This document shows positions 7,448 to 15,549 of a stretch of DNA of 64,000 nt, piece after piece. Made by a program: the position numbers and the translations under genes. The notes beneath the pieces were generated by a model, which had not been told where the DNA came from, ran no database searches, and was given only the letters and a program-made list of their open reading frames with translations. Origin of the DNA: Geomonas agri (lineage in GTDB: Bacteria > Desulfobacterota > Desulfuromonadia > Geobacterales > Geobacteraceae); assembly GCF_020179605.1 (NCBI RefSeq), contig NZ_JAINZO010000002.1:1612001-1676000 (forward strand). The letters are read 5' to 3'. Within the stretch, counting starts at the first letter, position 1. The number at the start of each line of letters is the position of its first letter.

Positions 7448-7466
7448 TGTATTGTTCCGGCATACA
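7448..7466. promoter_or_regulatory. Palindromic operator A2 (TGTAT-N9-ATACA)
   Basis: TGTATTGTTCCGGCATACA, within the perfect 7-bp arms GGTGTAT / ATACACC (7446-7468). Centre-to-centre distance to operator A1 is 102 bp. The rest of 7178-7737 (560 bases between the divergent cluster 1 and regulator gene) holds no gene that I can support; a promoter for the regulator gene itself is not evident. Confidence 0.7.
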
Positions 7467-7737
7467 CCAATAAATTCAGGTGAATTGGCGTGGTTACGGT
7501 CAGTCTCATGCGAAAGCGGGAGGCGAAGCAGCAGGTCTGTCACAGGCTGCGCAGTGAAAGTATTTTCATGTCTTTCTGTTGACAGAGTCTTCGTAGTAGG
7601 CTATTGATACAGCGGGCGGACTCCGTGGAGGGAGTCTCCCAATGGCAGAGGGTGACGCATGGGGCCGTCCTGCTTCAGCGGGCTCGAAAAACCGGTAGGC
7701 ACGGTGCATCCATAGCTGGATATAACATGGTGATTCT

Positions 7738-9144
7738 ATGCATATTCTAGTGGTCGATGATGAGTCTGTTATTAGGGATGGCCTGGCACGAATTCTCGAA
7801 GGAGATTCCTTTACCGTAGATGCGGCCAAGAACGGGCACGCTGCCATAGAGTTTCTGCAGCAGAAACAGTTCGACCTGATCATCACCGACCTCAAGATGC
7901 CGGGCATGAGCGGGTTTGAGGTGCTGAACGCGGTCAAGATACTGCAGCCAGACACGCCGGTGATCATGATCACGGGGTTCGCAACGGTGGAGACCGCCGT
8001 CGAGGCGATGAAAAACGGCACCGTCGACTACATCGTCAAGCCCTTCACGCCTGAGCAGATCCTGGAGAAGGTGCACCTCGCGCTGGAGCAGAAGAAGAGC
8101 ACGGTGGAAGATATCGTGGTGAAGAAGGAGATCGACTGCCACCACGGCTTCGACGAATTCGTCGGGGAAAGCCGCGAGATGCAGAAGGTTTACCGCCGCA
8201 TCATCCAGGTTGCCGCCACCGACAGCACCGTCCTGATCACCGGCGAGAGCGGCACCGGCAAAGAAGTGGCCGCCCGCGCCATCCACAAGCACAGCTCCAG
8301 GCGCGACCAGCCCTTCGTCGCCGTCGACTGCACCGCCCTCGCCGAAAATCTCCTCGAGAGCGAACTTTTCGGGCACGTCAAAGGCTCCTTCACCGGCGCG
8401 ATGCAGACCAAGATGGGGCTTTTGATGGTCGCCGACGGCGGGACGCTCTTCCTCGACGAGGTCTCCAACATCAGCCTCTCCACCCAGGCCAAACTCTTGC
8501 GCGTGCTGCAGGAGCGCCAGGTCACCCCGATCGGCGGCACCCAGCCGGTCTCCTTCAACATTCACCTCGTGGCTGCCACCAACCGTAACCTGAAGACCAT
8601 GGTGTCCGAGGGCAAGTTCCGGGAAGACCTCTTTTTCCGCCTCAACATCATTCCCCTGGAACTCCCTCCGCTGCGCGAGCGCAAAGGGGACATCCCGCTT
8701 TTGATCCGCCACTTCATGAACAAGTTCGTCGAGGAGGTCGGCAAGGACCTGCGGGGCATCTCCCCGGAGGCGATGCACTTCCTGGAGAACTACTCCTATC
8801 CCGGCAACGTGCGCGAACTGGTGAACACCATCGAGCGCGCCGTGGTCCTGTGCGAGGGGGACGTGATCCAGAAGGAAAACCTGGAACTGGGCGAAGCGGC
8901 CGAGGTATGCAGCACTGGTTTCGAGGGGTTCGTTCCGACCAGTGCCGAGGCCCTCAAGGAGATGAAGCGCCACATTCGGGACCGCTCGGTCGAGAACGTC
9001 GAGAAAGCGTTTGTGATCCAGGCCCTTAAGCGCAACAACTGGAACATCTCGCGTGCCGCCGAAGAGACGGGCATGCTGCGCCCCAACTTCCAGACCATGT
9101 TGAAACGGCTGGGTATCTCCGTTAAGGACTACTTCGGCCGCTAG
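7738..9144 (+). CDS. NtrC-family sigma-54 response regulator
   Basis: This 468-residue activator has an N-terminal receiver (VVDDES; phospho-Asp D51 in [11 protein letters not shown]), an AAA+ domain with Walker A GESGTGKE, the sigma-54-contacting loop as GSFTGA (the more common form is GAFTGA), the arginine-finger region and a C-terminal Fis-type helix-turn-helix ([14 protein letters not shown]...LKRLGI). It should turn ATP hydrolysis into open-complex formation at -24/-12 promoters once phosphorylated. It is transcribed divergently from redox cluster 1, with two palindromic sites and a sigma-54 promoter between them, so it is the best candidate activator of cluster 1 and, by shared sites, of the dodecaheme gene at 16946-17938. 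In G. sulfurreducens the sigma-54 regulator BccR is needed for the cbcBA genes (recollection); which of the two regulators here corresponds to it is open. Confidence 0.92.
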   Translation: MHILVVDDESVIRDGLARILEGDSFTVDAAKNGHAAIEFLQQKQFDLIITDLKMPGMSGFEVLNAVKILQPDTPVIMITGFATVETAVEAMKNGTVDYIVKPFTPEQILEKVHLALEQKKSTVEDIVVKKEIDCHHGFDEFVGESREMQKVYRRIIQVAATDSTVLITGESGTGKEVAARAIHKHSSRRDQPFVAVDCTALAENLLESELFGHVKGSFTGAMQTKMGLLMVADGGTLFLDEVSNISLSTQAKLLRVLQERQVTPIGGTQPVSFNIHLVAATNRNLKTMVSEGKFREDLFFRLNIIPLELPPLRERKGDIPLLIRHFMNKFVEEVGKDLRGISPEAMHFLENYSYPGNVRELVNTIERAVVLCEGDVIQKENLELGEAAEVCSTGFEGFVPTSAEALKEMKRHIRDRSVENVEKAFVIQALKRNNWNISRAAEETGMLRPNFQTMLKRLGISVKDYFGR

Positions 9145-9357
9145 CAAAGCCCAGCCGGTCTCCTGTCGCAGCGCGACCATTCTCCCCTCCGACGGCCGCC
9201 ACCGTGGCCGACACTGTTTCTGCGCCGCTAGCTCATATCAGCGTTCCTCACAGCGATCTCTCTTTTATTGTGCTCCGACTCATGGCGAGCATTTTCCAAT
9301 GTGTTAAACTCAATGCGGATTTCTCTTAACGGCCGCAAACGGCAGGGGAGAGCGTGC

Positions 9358-11670
9358 ATGAAACAGATCAACAGTGAAAGAAAGCTGACTCCTCTCAATA
9401 TCTCGATTGTCTATGCCGTCGTCGGTGTCCTCTGGGGCGCTGCTTCCTGCCTGTTCCCGGCTGTCCTGGCCCACAAAAGCTCCATGTACCTCTCTGTGGA
9501 AACCCTGAACCACGCCTTCTTCATACTTGCCACGGCTGCGCTGCTGTACCTCTTGATCAGCCGCAGCGAAGGGGACGTGGTACGCGGCAGGGAGTCGCTG
9601 TTCAGGGTAAACCGGGCGCTCAAGACCTTCAGCGGCTGTAATCAGGCGCTGGTAAGGGCGACGGACGAACTGCAGCTTATGAAGGATGTCTGCCGCACTA
9701 TCGTTGCGACCGGCGGCTACAAGCTGGCTTGGGTAGGGATGGCCGAACACGATGACTGGAAGACGGTGCGCCCCGTGGCACAGTGGGGGGACCGGGGTGG
9801 CTACCTGACCAAGCTGGACATGAGTTGGGCCGACATCGACCGAGGCCGCGGTCCCACCGGCACCGCCATCAGGACCGGGACCACGCGCATTGTCCAGAAT
9901 ATCCGCTACGATGCCAGCTGGACCCTGTGGCGGGAAGAGGCGCTTAAGCATGGCTTCGCTGCGTCGATATCGCTGCCGCTGGTAAACGAAGGGCGGCCGC
10001 TGGGGGCATTGGTTATCTTCGCCGGGGAAAAGCGGGCCTTTGGCAAACAGGAGGTAAAGCTCCTGGAGCAGTTGGCGGACGATCTCTCGTTCGGCATCGC
10101 GACGCTACGCATGAACGTCGAACGTAAGAAGGCTGTACAGGAAATTATGCTGCTCGCCTCGGTGATCGAGCAGTCCAAGGAAGGACTCATCCTCTTCGAT
10201 AGCGACGGCACCATACAGTATGTAAACCCAGCCATAGAGACCATCACCGGGCATGACGCCCAATGCATCGTCGGGCGCAACGTCGCGGTCCTGGGTGACA
10301 GCGACAGCGGCGTCGAACTGTATCGTTCCGTGTGGGACGACCTGACCAAGGGGGAGCGGCGGACGGGGGGGCACTTCATCCAGAAGGGCAAAGAGGGAGA
10401 GTGCTACGAGATCGATATTACCTTCTGGTCCATCTCCGATACCAGCGGTGCAGTGAAGAATCACGCCGCCCTGGTCCGGGACGTGACCCACGAACTGCAA
10501 CTGGAACGGCAGTTGCGTCAGGCGCAGAGGATGGAAGCGATAGCCACCCTGGCCGGCGGTATCGCCCACGACTTCAACAACAACCTGGCCTCCATCATCA
10601 CCTGTACCGAGATGGCACGGGACGACGTGCCGCCGGAGAGCCCCCTGCGCGAGCTTTTGGACGTGGTGCTGAAATCGAGCTACCGGGGGCGCAAACTGGT
10701 GAAGCAGATCCTCACCTTCTGCTGCAAGGGGGAGCAGGAGCGGCAGCCGGTCCAGGTCGAGGCCATCGTGAACGAATGCCTGAACCTGATGCGCCCCTCG
10801 ATACCGTCCTCGATAACGGTCCACGCGCACCTGGAACCAGACCTCGGCATGATCATGGCCGACTCGACTCAGATCCACCAGATCATCATGAACCTGGTCA
10901 CCAACGCGAGCCATGCCATGCGGCTCAAAGGGGGGACCCTCGAACTTGCGCTGGAAAACGTCACCCTTGACGCCGACTCCCTCGCGGCCCCGGATCTCCC
11001 TCCCGGCCCTTACCTGAAGTTGACCGTGAAGGATTCGGGCCACGGCATGGACCAAAAGACCATGGAGCAGATCTTCGATCCTTTCTTCACCACCAAGGGG
11101 CACAACGAGGGGACAGGGCTCGGCCTTTCCGTGGTGCACGGCATAGTCAGGAACCACGGTGGGGGGATCACGGTGAGTAGCAGGCCGGGACTCGGGGCGA
11201 CCTTCGAGGTGTTGCTACCCCGGATCGCCGCGGTGCAGAATGATTCCCTGCTGCAGCCGGAGGCCGCTTCGATGGCCGGGAGCGGCAGGATCCTCTTCGT
11301 CGACGACGAGGAGGATGTCGTCTTCGCCGGCAAGAAGATGTTGGAGCGGCTTGGCTACCAGGTCGTTACCGGCTGCGACGGAATGGAGGCGCTGGAGATC
11401 TTCCGGGCCGACCCGGGTGCCGTCGACCTGGTCATCACGGACCAGACCATGCCGCGTATGACCGGTATAGAGTTGTCGCGTGAACTCGTCGCAGTCCGCT
11501 CCGATCTTCCGGTCATTCTCTGCACCGGCCTGGGGTCGGGGGTGGATCGCACCGCCCAGCGCGAGGAGGCTGAGCAGGCGGGGGTGCGTGAAGTAGCGTA
11601 CAAGCCGCTGGACCGCGAGGAAATGACGGCGATGATACGCCGGGTGATGGCACCGGCCGGGGAGGCATGA
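9358..11670 (+). CDS. Membrane-bound hybrid sensor histidine kinase (GAF-PAS-HisKA-HATPase-REC)
   Basis: The start at ATG 9358 is chosen because GGGGAG lies 8 bases upstream; the longer frame from 9268 has no such site. The 770-residue product has two N-terminal membrane helices (about 15-35 and 46-63) with almost no periplasmic loop, a GAF domain (about 75-240), a PAS domain (about 255-370), a HisKA domain with phospho-His H404 in GGIAHDFNNN, an ATPase domain (DSGHGMD, GTGLGLS) and a C-terminal receiver with D695 (VITDQTMP). Lack of a periplasmic sensor suggests it reads a cytoplasmic or membrane signal such as quinone state. Its stop overlaps the start of the next regulator gene (ATGA), so kinase and regulator are co-translated and probably form one pathway; the regulator at 7738 may share it. 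Confidence 0.92.
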   Translation: MKQINSERKLTPLNISIVYAVVGVLWGAASCLFPAVLAHKSSMYLSVETLNHAFFILATAALLYLLISRSEGDVVRGRESLFRVNRALKTFSGCNQALVRATDELQLMKDVCRTIVATGGYKLAWVGMAEHDDWKTVRPVAQWGDRGGYLTKLDMSWADIDRGRGPTGTAIRTGTTRIVQNIRYDASWTLWREEALKHGFAASISLPLVNEGRPLGALVIFAGEKRAFGKQEVKLLEQLADDLSFGIATLRMNVERKKAVQEIMLLASVIEQSKEGLILFDSDGTIQYVNPAIETITGHDAQCIVGRNVAVLGDSDSGVELYRSVWDDLTKGERRTGGHFIQKGKEGECYEIDITFWSISDTSGAVKNHAALVRDVTHELQLERQLRQAQRMEAIATLAGGIAHDFNNNLASIITCTEMARDDVPPESPLRELLDVVLKSSYRGRKLVKQILTFCCKGEQERQPVQVEAIVNECLNLMRPSIPSSITVHAHLEPDLGMIMADSTQIHQIIMNLVTNASHAMRLKGGTLELALENVTLDADSLAAPDLPPGPYLKLTVKDSGHGMDQKTMEQIFDPFFTTKGHNEGTGLGLSVVHGIVRNHGGGITVSSRPGLGATFEVLLPRIAAVQNDSLLQPEAASMAGSGRILFVDDEEDVVFAGKKMLERLGYQVVTGCDGMEALEIFRADPGAVDLVITDQTMPRMTGIELSRELVAVRSDLPVILCTGLGSGVDRTAQREEAEQAGVREVAYKPLDREEMTAMIRRVMAPAGEA

Positions 11671-13109
11671 CGGGTATGGCGAAGATCCTGATCATTGACG
11701 ACGAGGAGACCGTCTGCCAGTCCATGGCCCTCGTGGGCAAGCGTGCCGGGCATGAGACGAACTGCGCCAGGACGCTCGCCGCCGGCTGCCAGCTCGCGTC
11801 CGAAGGGGACTTCGACCTGGTGTTCCTCGATGTGCGGCTTCCCGACGGCAACGGCCTGGAGATGCTGCCGCGCCTGGCGCAGGCCCCGTCCAAGCCGGAG
11901 ATCGTCATCATGACCGGGTACGGCGACCCGGCCGGTGCGGAATTGGCGATTACCAGCGGCGCGTGGGATTACATCGAGAAAGGATCCTCGGTCAAGGACA
12001 TCACCCTATCTCTGGTGCGGGCCTTGGAATACCGAAAGCAGAAGCTCTCCCTCTCCGGACGGCAGGAGGTGGTTGCCTTGAAGCGGGAGAACATCATCGG
12101 CAACAGCCCTGCCCTGACCGCCTGCCTCGATGCCGTGGCGCGTGCGGCGGTGAGCGACGCAGGCGTTCTCATCCTGGGGGAGACCGGATCGGGGAAGGAA
12201 CTTTTCGCGCGGGCGGTGCACCAGAACAGCAAGCGCAGCGACAAGCCCTTCATAGTCGTGGACTGCGCCAGCTTACCGGAGACGCTGGTGGAGAGCCTGC
12301 TGTTCGGACATGAGAAGGGGGCATTCACCGGCGCCGAGAAGGCGCGCGACGGGCTGGTGAGCCAGGCCCACGGCGGGACGCTCTTCCTCGATGAGGTGGG
12401 CGAGTTGCCATTCGCCACGCAAAAGGCGTTCCTCAGGGTCCTGCAGGAGAGGCGCTATCGCCCGGTGGGGGGCGCGCGCGAACTGGAGAGCGATTTCCGG
12501 CTGGTGGCGGCCACCAACCGCAACCTGAGCCAGATGGCGGAGGCGGGAACCTTCCGCAGCGACCTCCTCTTCAGGTTGAGCACCTTCGTCATCGAACTCC
12601 CCCCGCTGCGGGAGCGCAGCGAGGACATCAAGGAGCTTGCCCGTTATTACATGGACAAGTTCTGTGAGAGTAACGGCCTGTCACCCAAGGGGAGCTGCCC
12701 CGAATTCATGGAAACCCTGCAGGCCTACAGCTGGCCCGGTAACGTACGCGAGTTCATCAACACCATCGAGCGGACCGTGCTGACCGCCCGGGAACAGCCG
12801 GTTCTTTTCGCCCAGCACCTGCCGACGCAGATTCGGGTGCAGGTGACTCAAAGCGCCGTCAACCGCCACGAGACCGCAGCCGCGGCTCCGGCTCCGGCTC
12901 CGGCTCCGGCTCAACTGGCTCCGCCCAGTCAACTCCCCAAGCTGAACGACTTCCGTGACAGCATCTATACCCAGGCCGAGAAGCAGTACCTCTACGACCT
13001 GATGGCTCTGGCCCAAAACGACATCGCCACCGCCTGCGACCTCTCCGGCCTTTCTCAGTCCCGTCTGTACGCCCTCTTGAAGATCCACGACTTGCACCGC
13101 TCGCCCTAG
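11667..13109 (+). CDS. NtrC-family sigma-54 response regulator, partner of the hybrid kinase
   Basis: The 480-residue protein has a receiver with D55 (VFLDVRLPDGNG), a AAA+ domain with Walker A GETGSGKE and a full GAFTGA loop, and a C-terminal helix-turn-helix (NDIATACDLSGLSQSRLYALLKIHDL). Between AAA+ and DNA-binding domain lies a flexible Ala-Pro linker (APAPAPAPAQ, about residue 405-420), longer than usual. ATG 11667 overlaps the kinase stop; an alternative start three codons later is possible. It lies directly upstream of redox cluster 2, whose sigma-54 promoter (13358) is preceded by nested palindromes (13142-13199); I infer it activates that operon. Together with the kinase it is the obvious equivalent of the two-component system that controls low-potential menaquinol oxidation genes in Geobacter. 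Confidence 0.92.
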   Translation: MTGMAKILIIDDEETVCQSMALVGKRAGHETNCARTLAAGCQLASEGDFDLVFLDVRLPDGNGLEMLPRLAQAPSKPEIVIMTGYGDPAGAELAITSGAWDYIEKGSSVKDITLSLVRALEYRKQKLSLSGRQEVVALKRENIIGNSPALTACLDAVARAAVSDAGVLILGETGSGKELFARAVHQNSKRSDKPFIVVDCASLPETLVESLLFGHEKGAFTGAEKARDGLVSQAHGGTLFLDEVGELPFATQKAFLRVLQERRYRPVGGARELESDFRLVAATNRNLSQMAEAGTFRSDLLFRLSTFVIELPPLRERSEDIKELARYYMDKFCESNGLSPKGSCPEFMETLQAYSWPGNVREFINTIERTVLTAREQPVLFAQHLPTQIRVQVTQSAVNRHETAAAAPAPAPAPAQLAPPSQLPKLNDFRDSIYTQAEKQYLYDLMALAQNDIATACDLSGLSQSRLYALLKIHDLHRSP

Positions 13110-13141
13110 CCAGCCGCCGTACCTCTTCCCTTCCCATCTTT

Positions 13142-13199
13142 TTTTCCTGTCCCGCAGGAACGTTCCTGCGCGGCAGGAAAAGCTGTCGACAGTTTTCCT
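13142..13199. promoter_or_regulatory. Nested inverted repeats upstream of redox cluster 2, putative enhancer sites
   Basis: A perfect 16-bp palindrome GCAGGAACGTTCCTGC (13154-13169) is flanked symmetrically by TTTTCCTG (13142-13149) and CAGGAAAA (13174-13181), giving a 40-bp dyad. A second dyad overlaps its right arm: AGGAAAA, CTGTCGACAG (13183-13192), TTTTCCT (to 13199). The unit CAGGAA therefore occurs four times in alternating orientation. The block ends about 160 bases upstream of the sigma-54 promoter at 13358. A terminator for the preceding regulator gene is an alternative for the first dyad, but no long T run follows on the plus strand. Confidence 0.6.
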
Positions 13200-13357
13200 A
13201 GATGTTGAAGTTGTGTAAGTGTATGAAAATACATGGATATGTCTGTGTGCCTGGCCGTTTCTCCTCCCGCTCCTCCTTTTCTTCCTTAGACGTTGTTCTC
13301 GTATCATGGTGTGACTAAGTCGCTGTAATTATTGGGCTTTATCATTTTTTGTGCGTT

Positions 13358-13373
13358 TGGCACCAGGGTTGCT
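13358..13373 (+). promoter_or_regulatory. Sigma-54 (-24/-12) promoter of redox cluster 2
   Basis: TGGCAC-CAGGG-TTGCT is an almost perfect -24/-12 element, with GG (13359-13360) and GC (13371-13372) ten bases apart. Transcription would start near 13384, about 37 bases before the first gene. The remaining bases of 13110-13420 hold the palindromes at 13142-13199 and no gene that I can support. Confidence 0.88.
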
Positions 13374-13420
13374 AAGTATGGGTAACCCTTCGGGGAATAA
13401 TGCGGAAAAAGGAGAGGGCC

Positions 13421-13690
13421 ATGACAAAGGAAACGAAAGAATCATTGTCCGGGAAAGTGACAAGTTGGTCGATCATCGGGGTGGTTGTGGCCGGGACGCT
13501 CCTCATCTCCGGTATAGCCGATGTCTCCGAGGGTAGCGGGCTGATGGCGAAGATATTCCTCCTCTTCATCGGCGCCATCATCGTCGTTCAGGTCATCCCT
13601 GGCGTTATGCTCTTCGGCGCCATGCTCAAGGGTATTTACGGCCTGTTTGGCAAGAAGGTGAAAGTCCCTCTGGAACAGGACAAAAAGTAG
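13421..13690 (+). CDS. 89-residue membrane protein, Q-x-x-P...LKG family (cluster 2)
   Basis: The ATG at 13421 follows AAGGAG by 8 bases; an in-frame ATG at 13400 would put the ribosome site inside the gene. The product has two hydrophobic helices (about 14-33 and 38-60) and a basic tail. The second helix runs VVQVIPGVMLFGAMLKGI, the same Q-x-x-P...LKG signature as the 82- and 83-residue proteins of cluster 1. It is the first gene of the sigma-54-driven cluster 2 operon, mirroring the position of the 83-residue gene in cluster 1. Function unknown. Confidence 0.78.
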   Translation: MTKETKESLSGKVTSWSIIGVVVAGTLLISGIADVSEGSGLMAKIFLLFIGAIIVVQVIPGVMLFGAMLKGIYGLFGKKVKVPLEQDKK

Positions 13691-13693
13691 CTG

Positions 13694-13707
13694 TCGCGAA
13701 TTCGCGA
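13694..13707. other. Perfect 14-bp palindrome next to a ribosome binding site
   Basis: TCGCGAATTCGCGA lies between two genes of cluster 2. Its 3' arm abuts GAGGTGG, the ribosome binding site of the gene starting at 13716, so a hairpin could limit access of ribosomes to it. The role is inference. Confidence 0.4.
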
Positions 13708-13715
13708 GGTGGCTT

Positions 13716-14432
13716 ATGGACGAACGGGGAATCATCATAGCGGACCGCGACGCCGAGTTCCGCAGCCAGGTAGCCGAATACTTCCGCAAGGCGGGGTACG
13801 AGGTCGAGACCACTGATTCAACAGTCCACGTGCTCTGCAGCATCCTGCAGAAGAAGACACCGGTGTTGTTGTTGGGAAGCGACTTCGACCAGAAGGTTTC
13901 GTCGTCGGATCTGATTCACCTGCTGAAGAAATGCAACCGCCACCTGAACGTCATCATGGTCTCTGACGACATGCCGCTGAACCAGGCGAGGCAAGTACGC
14001 AAGGCGGGCATCTTCTACCAGGCTATGAAGCCGACGGAGACTGGTGATACCGAGGAGCTGGGCCAGGCCGTCGAGTGCGCCTTCAAGACCTACCGCGCCA
14101 GCCGTCAGCAGGAGCGCATGGAGGCCTCGATGCGGCGCCGGGCACATAGGCGCGAAACGGTGGGAAAACAATCCGCCAGTGTGCCCAGGCGCTTCTCCTG
14201 GCTGATAGCGCTCGCCGTTCTCGTCTTCGGCACGAGCTTCCTGGCCGTCTCGGCGGCCCAGAGCATCGAGCGCGGCGGCAACCTCGGGATGTGGCTCTTC
14301 GTCGGGTTCAGCGCCCTGTTGCTGGTGGCGCAGTTCTTCCCGATCTTCCGGATCAAGTTGCCGCAGCGCATTTTGGCGCAGCGAACTGCCAAAGAGCAGG
14401 CTGCCTCATCGAACGAAAAATCATCTCACTAA
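13716..14432 (+). CDS. Phospho-dead receiver fused to two membrane helices
   Basis: The 238-residue protein begins with a receiver domain (residues 4-125): acidic pair IIADRDAE, beta-3 ending VLLLGSDF with Gly (G54) where the phospho-Asp should be, and the conserved Lys in QAMKP (K105). A basic stretch (RMEASMRRRAHRRE) leads to two membrane helices at about 163-185 and 193-213; the second resembles the small Q-x-x-P proteins (GMWLFVGF...VAQFFPIF). Cluster 1 encodes the same two parts as separate genes (6432-6818 and 6099-6347). The domain faces the cytoplasm if the positive-inside rule holds. I infer a non-phosphorylated docking or sensing domain attached to the menaquinol oxidoreductase; it has no DNA-binding or enzymatic part. 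Confidence 0.85.
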   Translation: MDERGIIIADRDAEFRSQVAEYFRKAGYEVETTDSTVHVLCSILQKKTPVLLLGSDFDQKVSSSDLIHLLKKCNRHLNVIMVSDDMPLNQARQVRKAGIFYQAMKPTETGDTEELGQAVECAFKTYRASRQQERMEASMRRRAHRRETVGKQSASVPRRFSWLIALAVLVFGTSFLAVSAAQSIERGGNLGMWLFVGFSALLLVAQFFPIFRIKLPQRILAQRTAKEQAASSNEKSSH

Positions 14433-14460
14433 AGGACGCGCTCCTTGAAAGGAGGGATAC

Positions 14461-15549
14461 GTGAAATCAGCCGACCTACAAAAGATGAGTTTCCTCGCCA
14501 AGCTGGCGCTGTGCGCCTGGGCGGTTGCCGGGCTCATCGCCCAAGCCAACGCCTGGGGATTCTCGTACGGTGACCAGAGTGGCAACAACCAGGCCTGCCT
14601 GTCCTGCCATGGCAAAACTGGCGAGGTGCCCAAGGGGACCTTCATCGACCCGCAGCGCTTCACACAGACCGCTCATGCCAACCTCGGGTGTGAAGCCTGC
14701 CACGCGACCGTCCCCGCCAACCATCCGGACGGCAACAAGGTGCCCAGGGCCGACTGCCGCGAATGCCACTCCGGCATCAGCGAGGAGTACGCCAAGGGGC
14801 TCCATGCTTCAAAGACTGCCTGCAACGGTTGCCATAACCCGCACCTGGTGCAGAACCCGAAGGACGTTTCCGGCCAGGAGATCAACATGATCTGTTCCAA
14901 CTGTCACAACTCGTTGGAGATGACGGCGAAACACGGCGAGTGGCTGCCCCAGTCGGAACTGCACCTGCGCATGCTGCCGTGCATCACCTGCCATACCGGC
15001 GCCAAGGACTATTACATCAGCATGTACATAGTCAAGAGCAAGGGTGACAGTAGGTACGGCAAGCAGGAAGTCGCCGAGTACGCAGATCTCAAAGCCATGG
15101 CCGGTGGCCGCCCCATCGTGTCCCTTATCGACACCAACCGGGACAACTACGTTTCCCTGGAAGAACTGCGCGTCTTCAACCGCACCCAGGCGTCGCTCCA
15201 TCTGCACGGGATGATGACCCCCTCCACGGTCTCGCACAAGTTCGAGATCCTCGACAGCAGGCGTAACTGCAGTTTCTGCCATACCTCGGGCTCCGGGCCC
15301 ATGCAGACCAGTTTTATAGCCGTGCCGGAAGCAGACGGCAGCTTCCTCAGAGTGCCGGTTGAGAAGGGGGCGGTCCTCGATGCCCTCTATGCCGCTCCGG
15401 ATTTCTACATGATGGGGTCCACCAAGAACGGGAAGCTGAATCAGATCGGGCTGGCCATCATCTGCTGCGGTCTCATCATGCCGGTGGGACACGGGTTCGT
15501 AAGGTTCCTGACCCGTAAAAATAGGAAACAAAAGGAGCATCAGTCATGA
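14461..15549 (+). CDS. cbcA: Membrane-anchored heptaheme cytochrome c, CbcA-like
   Basis: This 362-residue protein starts at GTG 14461 after GAAAGGAGG. It has a signal peptide (about 1-31), seven CxxCH motifs (CLSCH 46, CEACH 77, CRECH 99, CNGCH 121, CSNCH 145, CITCH 174, CSFCH 270) and a C-terminal membrane helix at about 328-347. Between hemes six and seven lies a 95-residue heme-free insert containing a perfect EF-hand-type loop (DTNRDNYVSLEE, 224-235). Seven hemes, a C-terminal anchor and a four-base overlap with a cytochrome b gene match CbcA of Geobacter, part of the CbcBA menaquinol:cytochrome c oxidoreductase used for respiration near the thermodynamic limit of Fe(III) reduction (family knowledge). 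It should pass electrons from the cytochrome b to periplasmic cytochromes. The symbol rests on architecture and context. Confidence 0.85.
   Translation: MKSADLQKMSFLAKLALCAWAVAGLIAQANAWGFSYGDQSGNNQACLSCHGKTGEVPKGTFIDPQRFTQTAHANLGCEACHATVPANHPDGNKVPRADCRECHSGISEEYAKGLHASKTACNGCHNPHLVQNPKDVSGQEINMICSNCHNSLEMTAKHGEWLPQSELHLRMLPCITCHTGAKDYYISMYIVKSKGDSRYGKQEVAEYADLKAMAGGRPIVSLIDTNRDNYVSLEELRVFNRTQASLHLHGMMTPSTVSHKFEILDSRRNCSFCHTSGSGPMQTSFIAVPEADGSFLRVPVEKGAVLDALYAAPDFYMMGSTKNGKLNQIGLAIICCGLIMPVGHGFVRFLTRKNRKQKEHQS

Noticed and set aside
7747-9180. Long open frame (477 codons) antisense to the sigma-54 regulator
   Set aside because: It mirrors the regulator codon by codon, is His/Asp/Leu-rich in the way antisense frames of GC-rich genes are, and has no ribosome site; the sense strand has clear domains.
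13219-13233. TGTATGAAAATACAT as a fifth copy of the TGTAT-N9-ATACA operator
   Set aside because: The spacer is 4 bases instead of 9, so the two half-sites are on a different helical phase.
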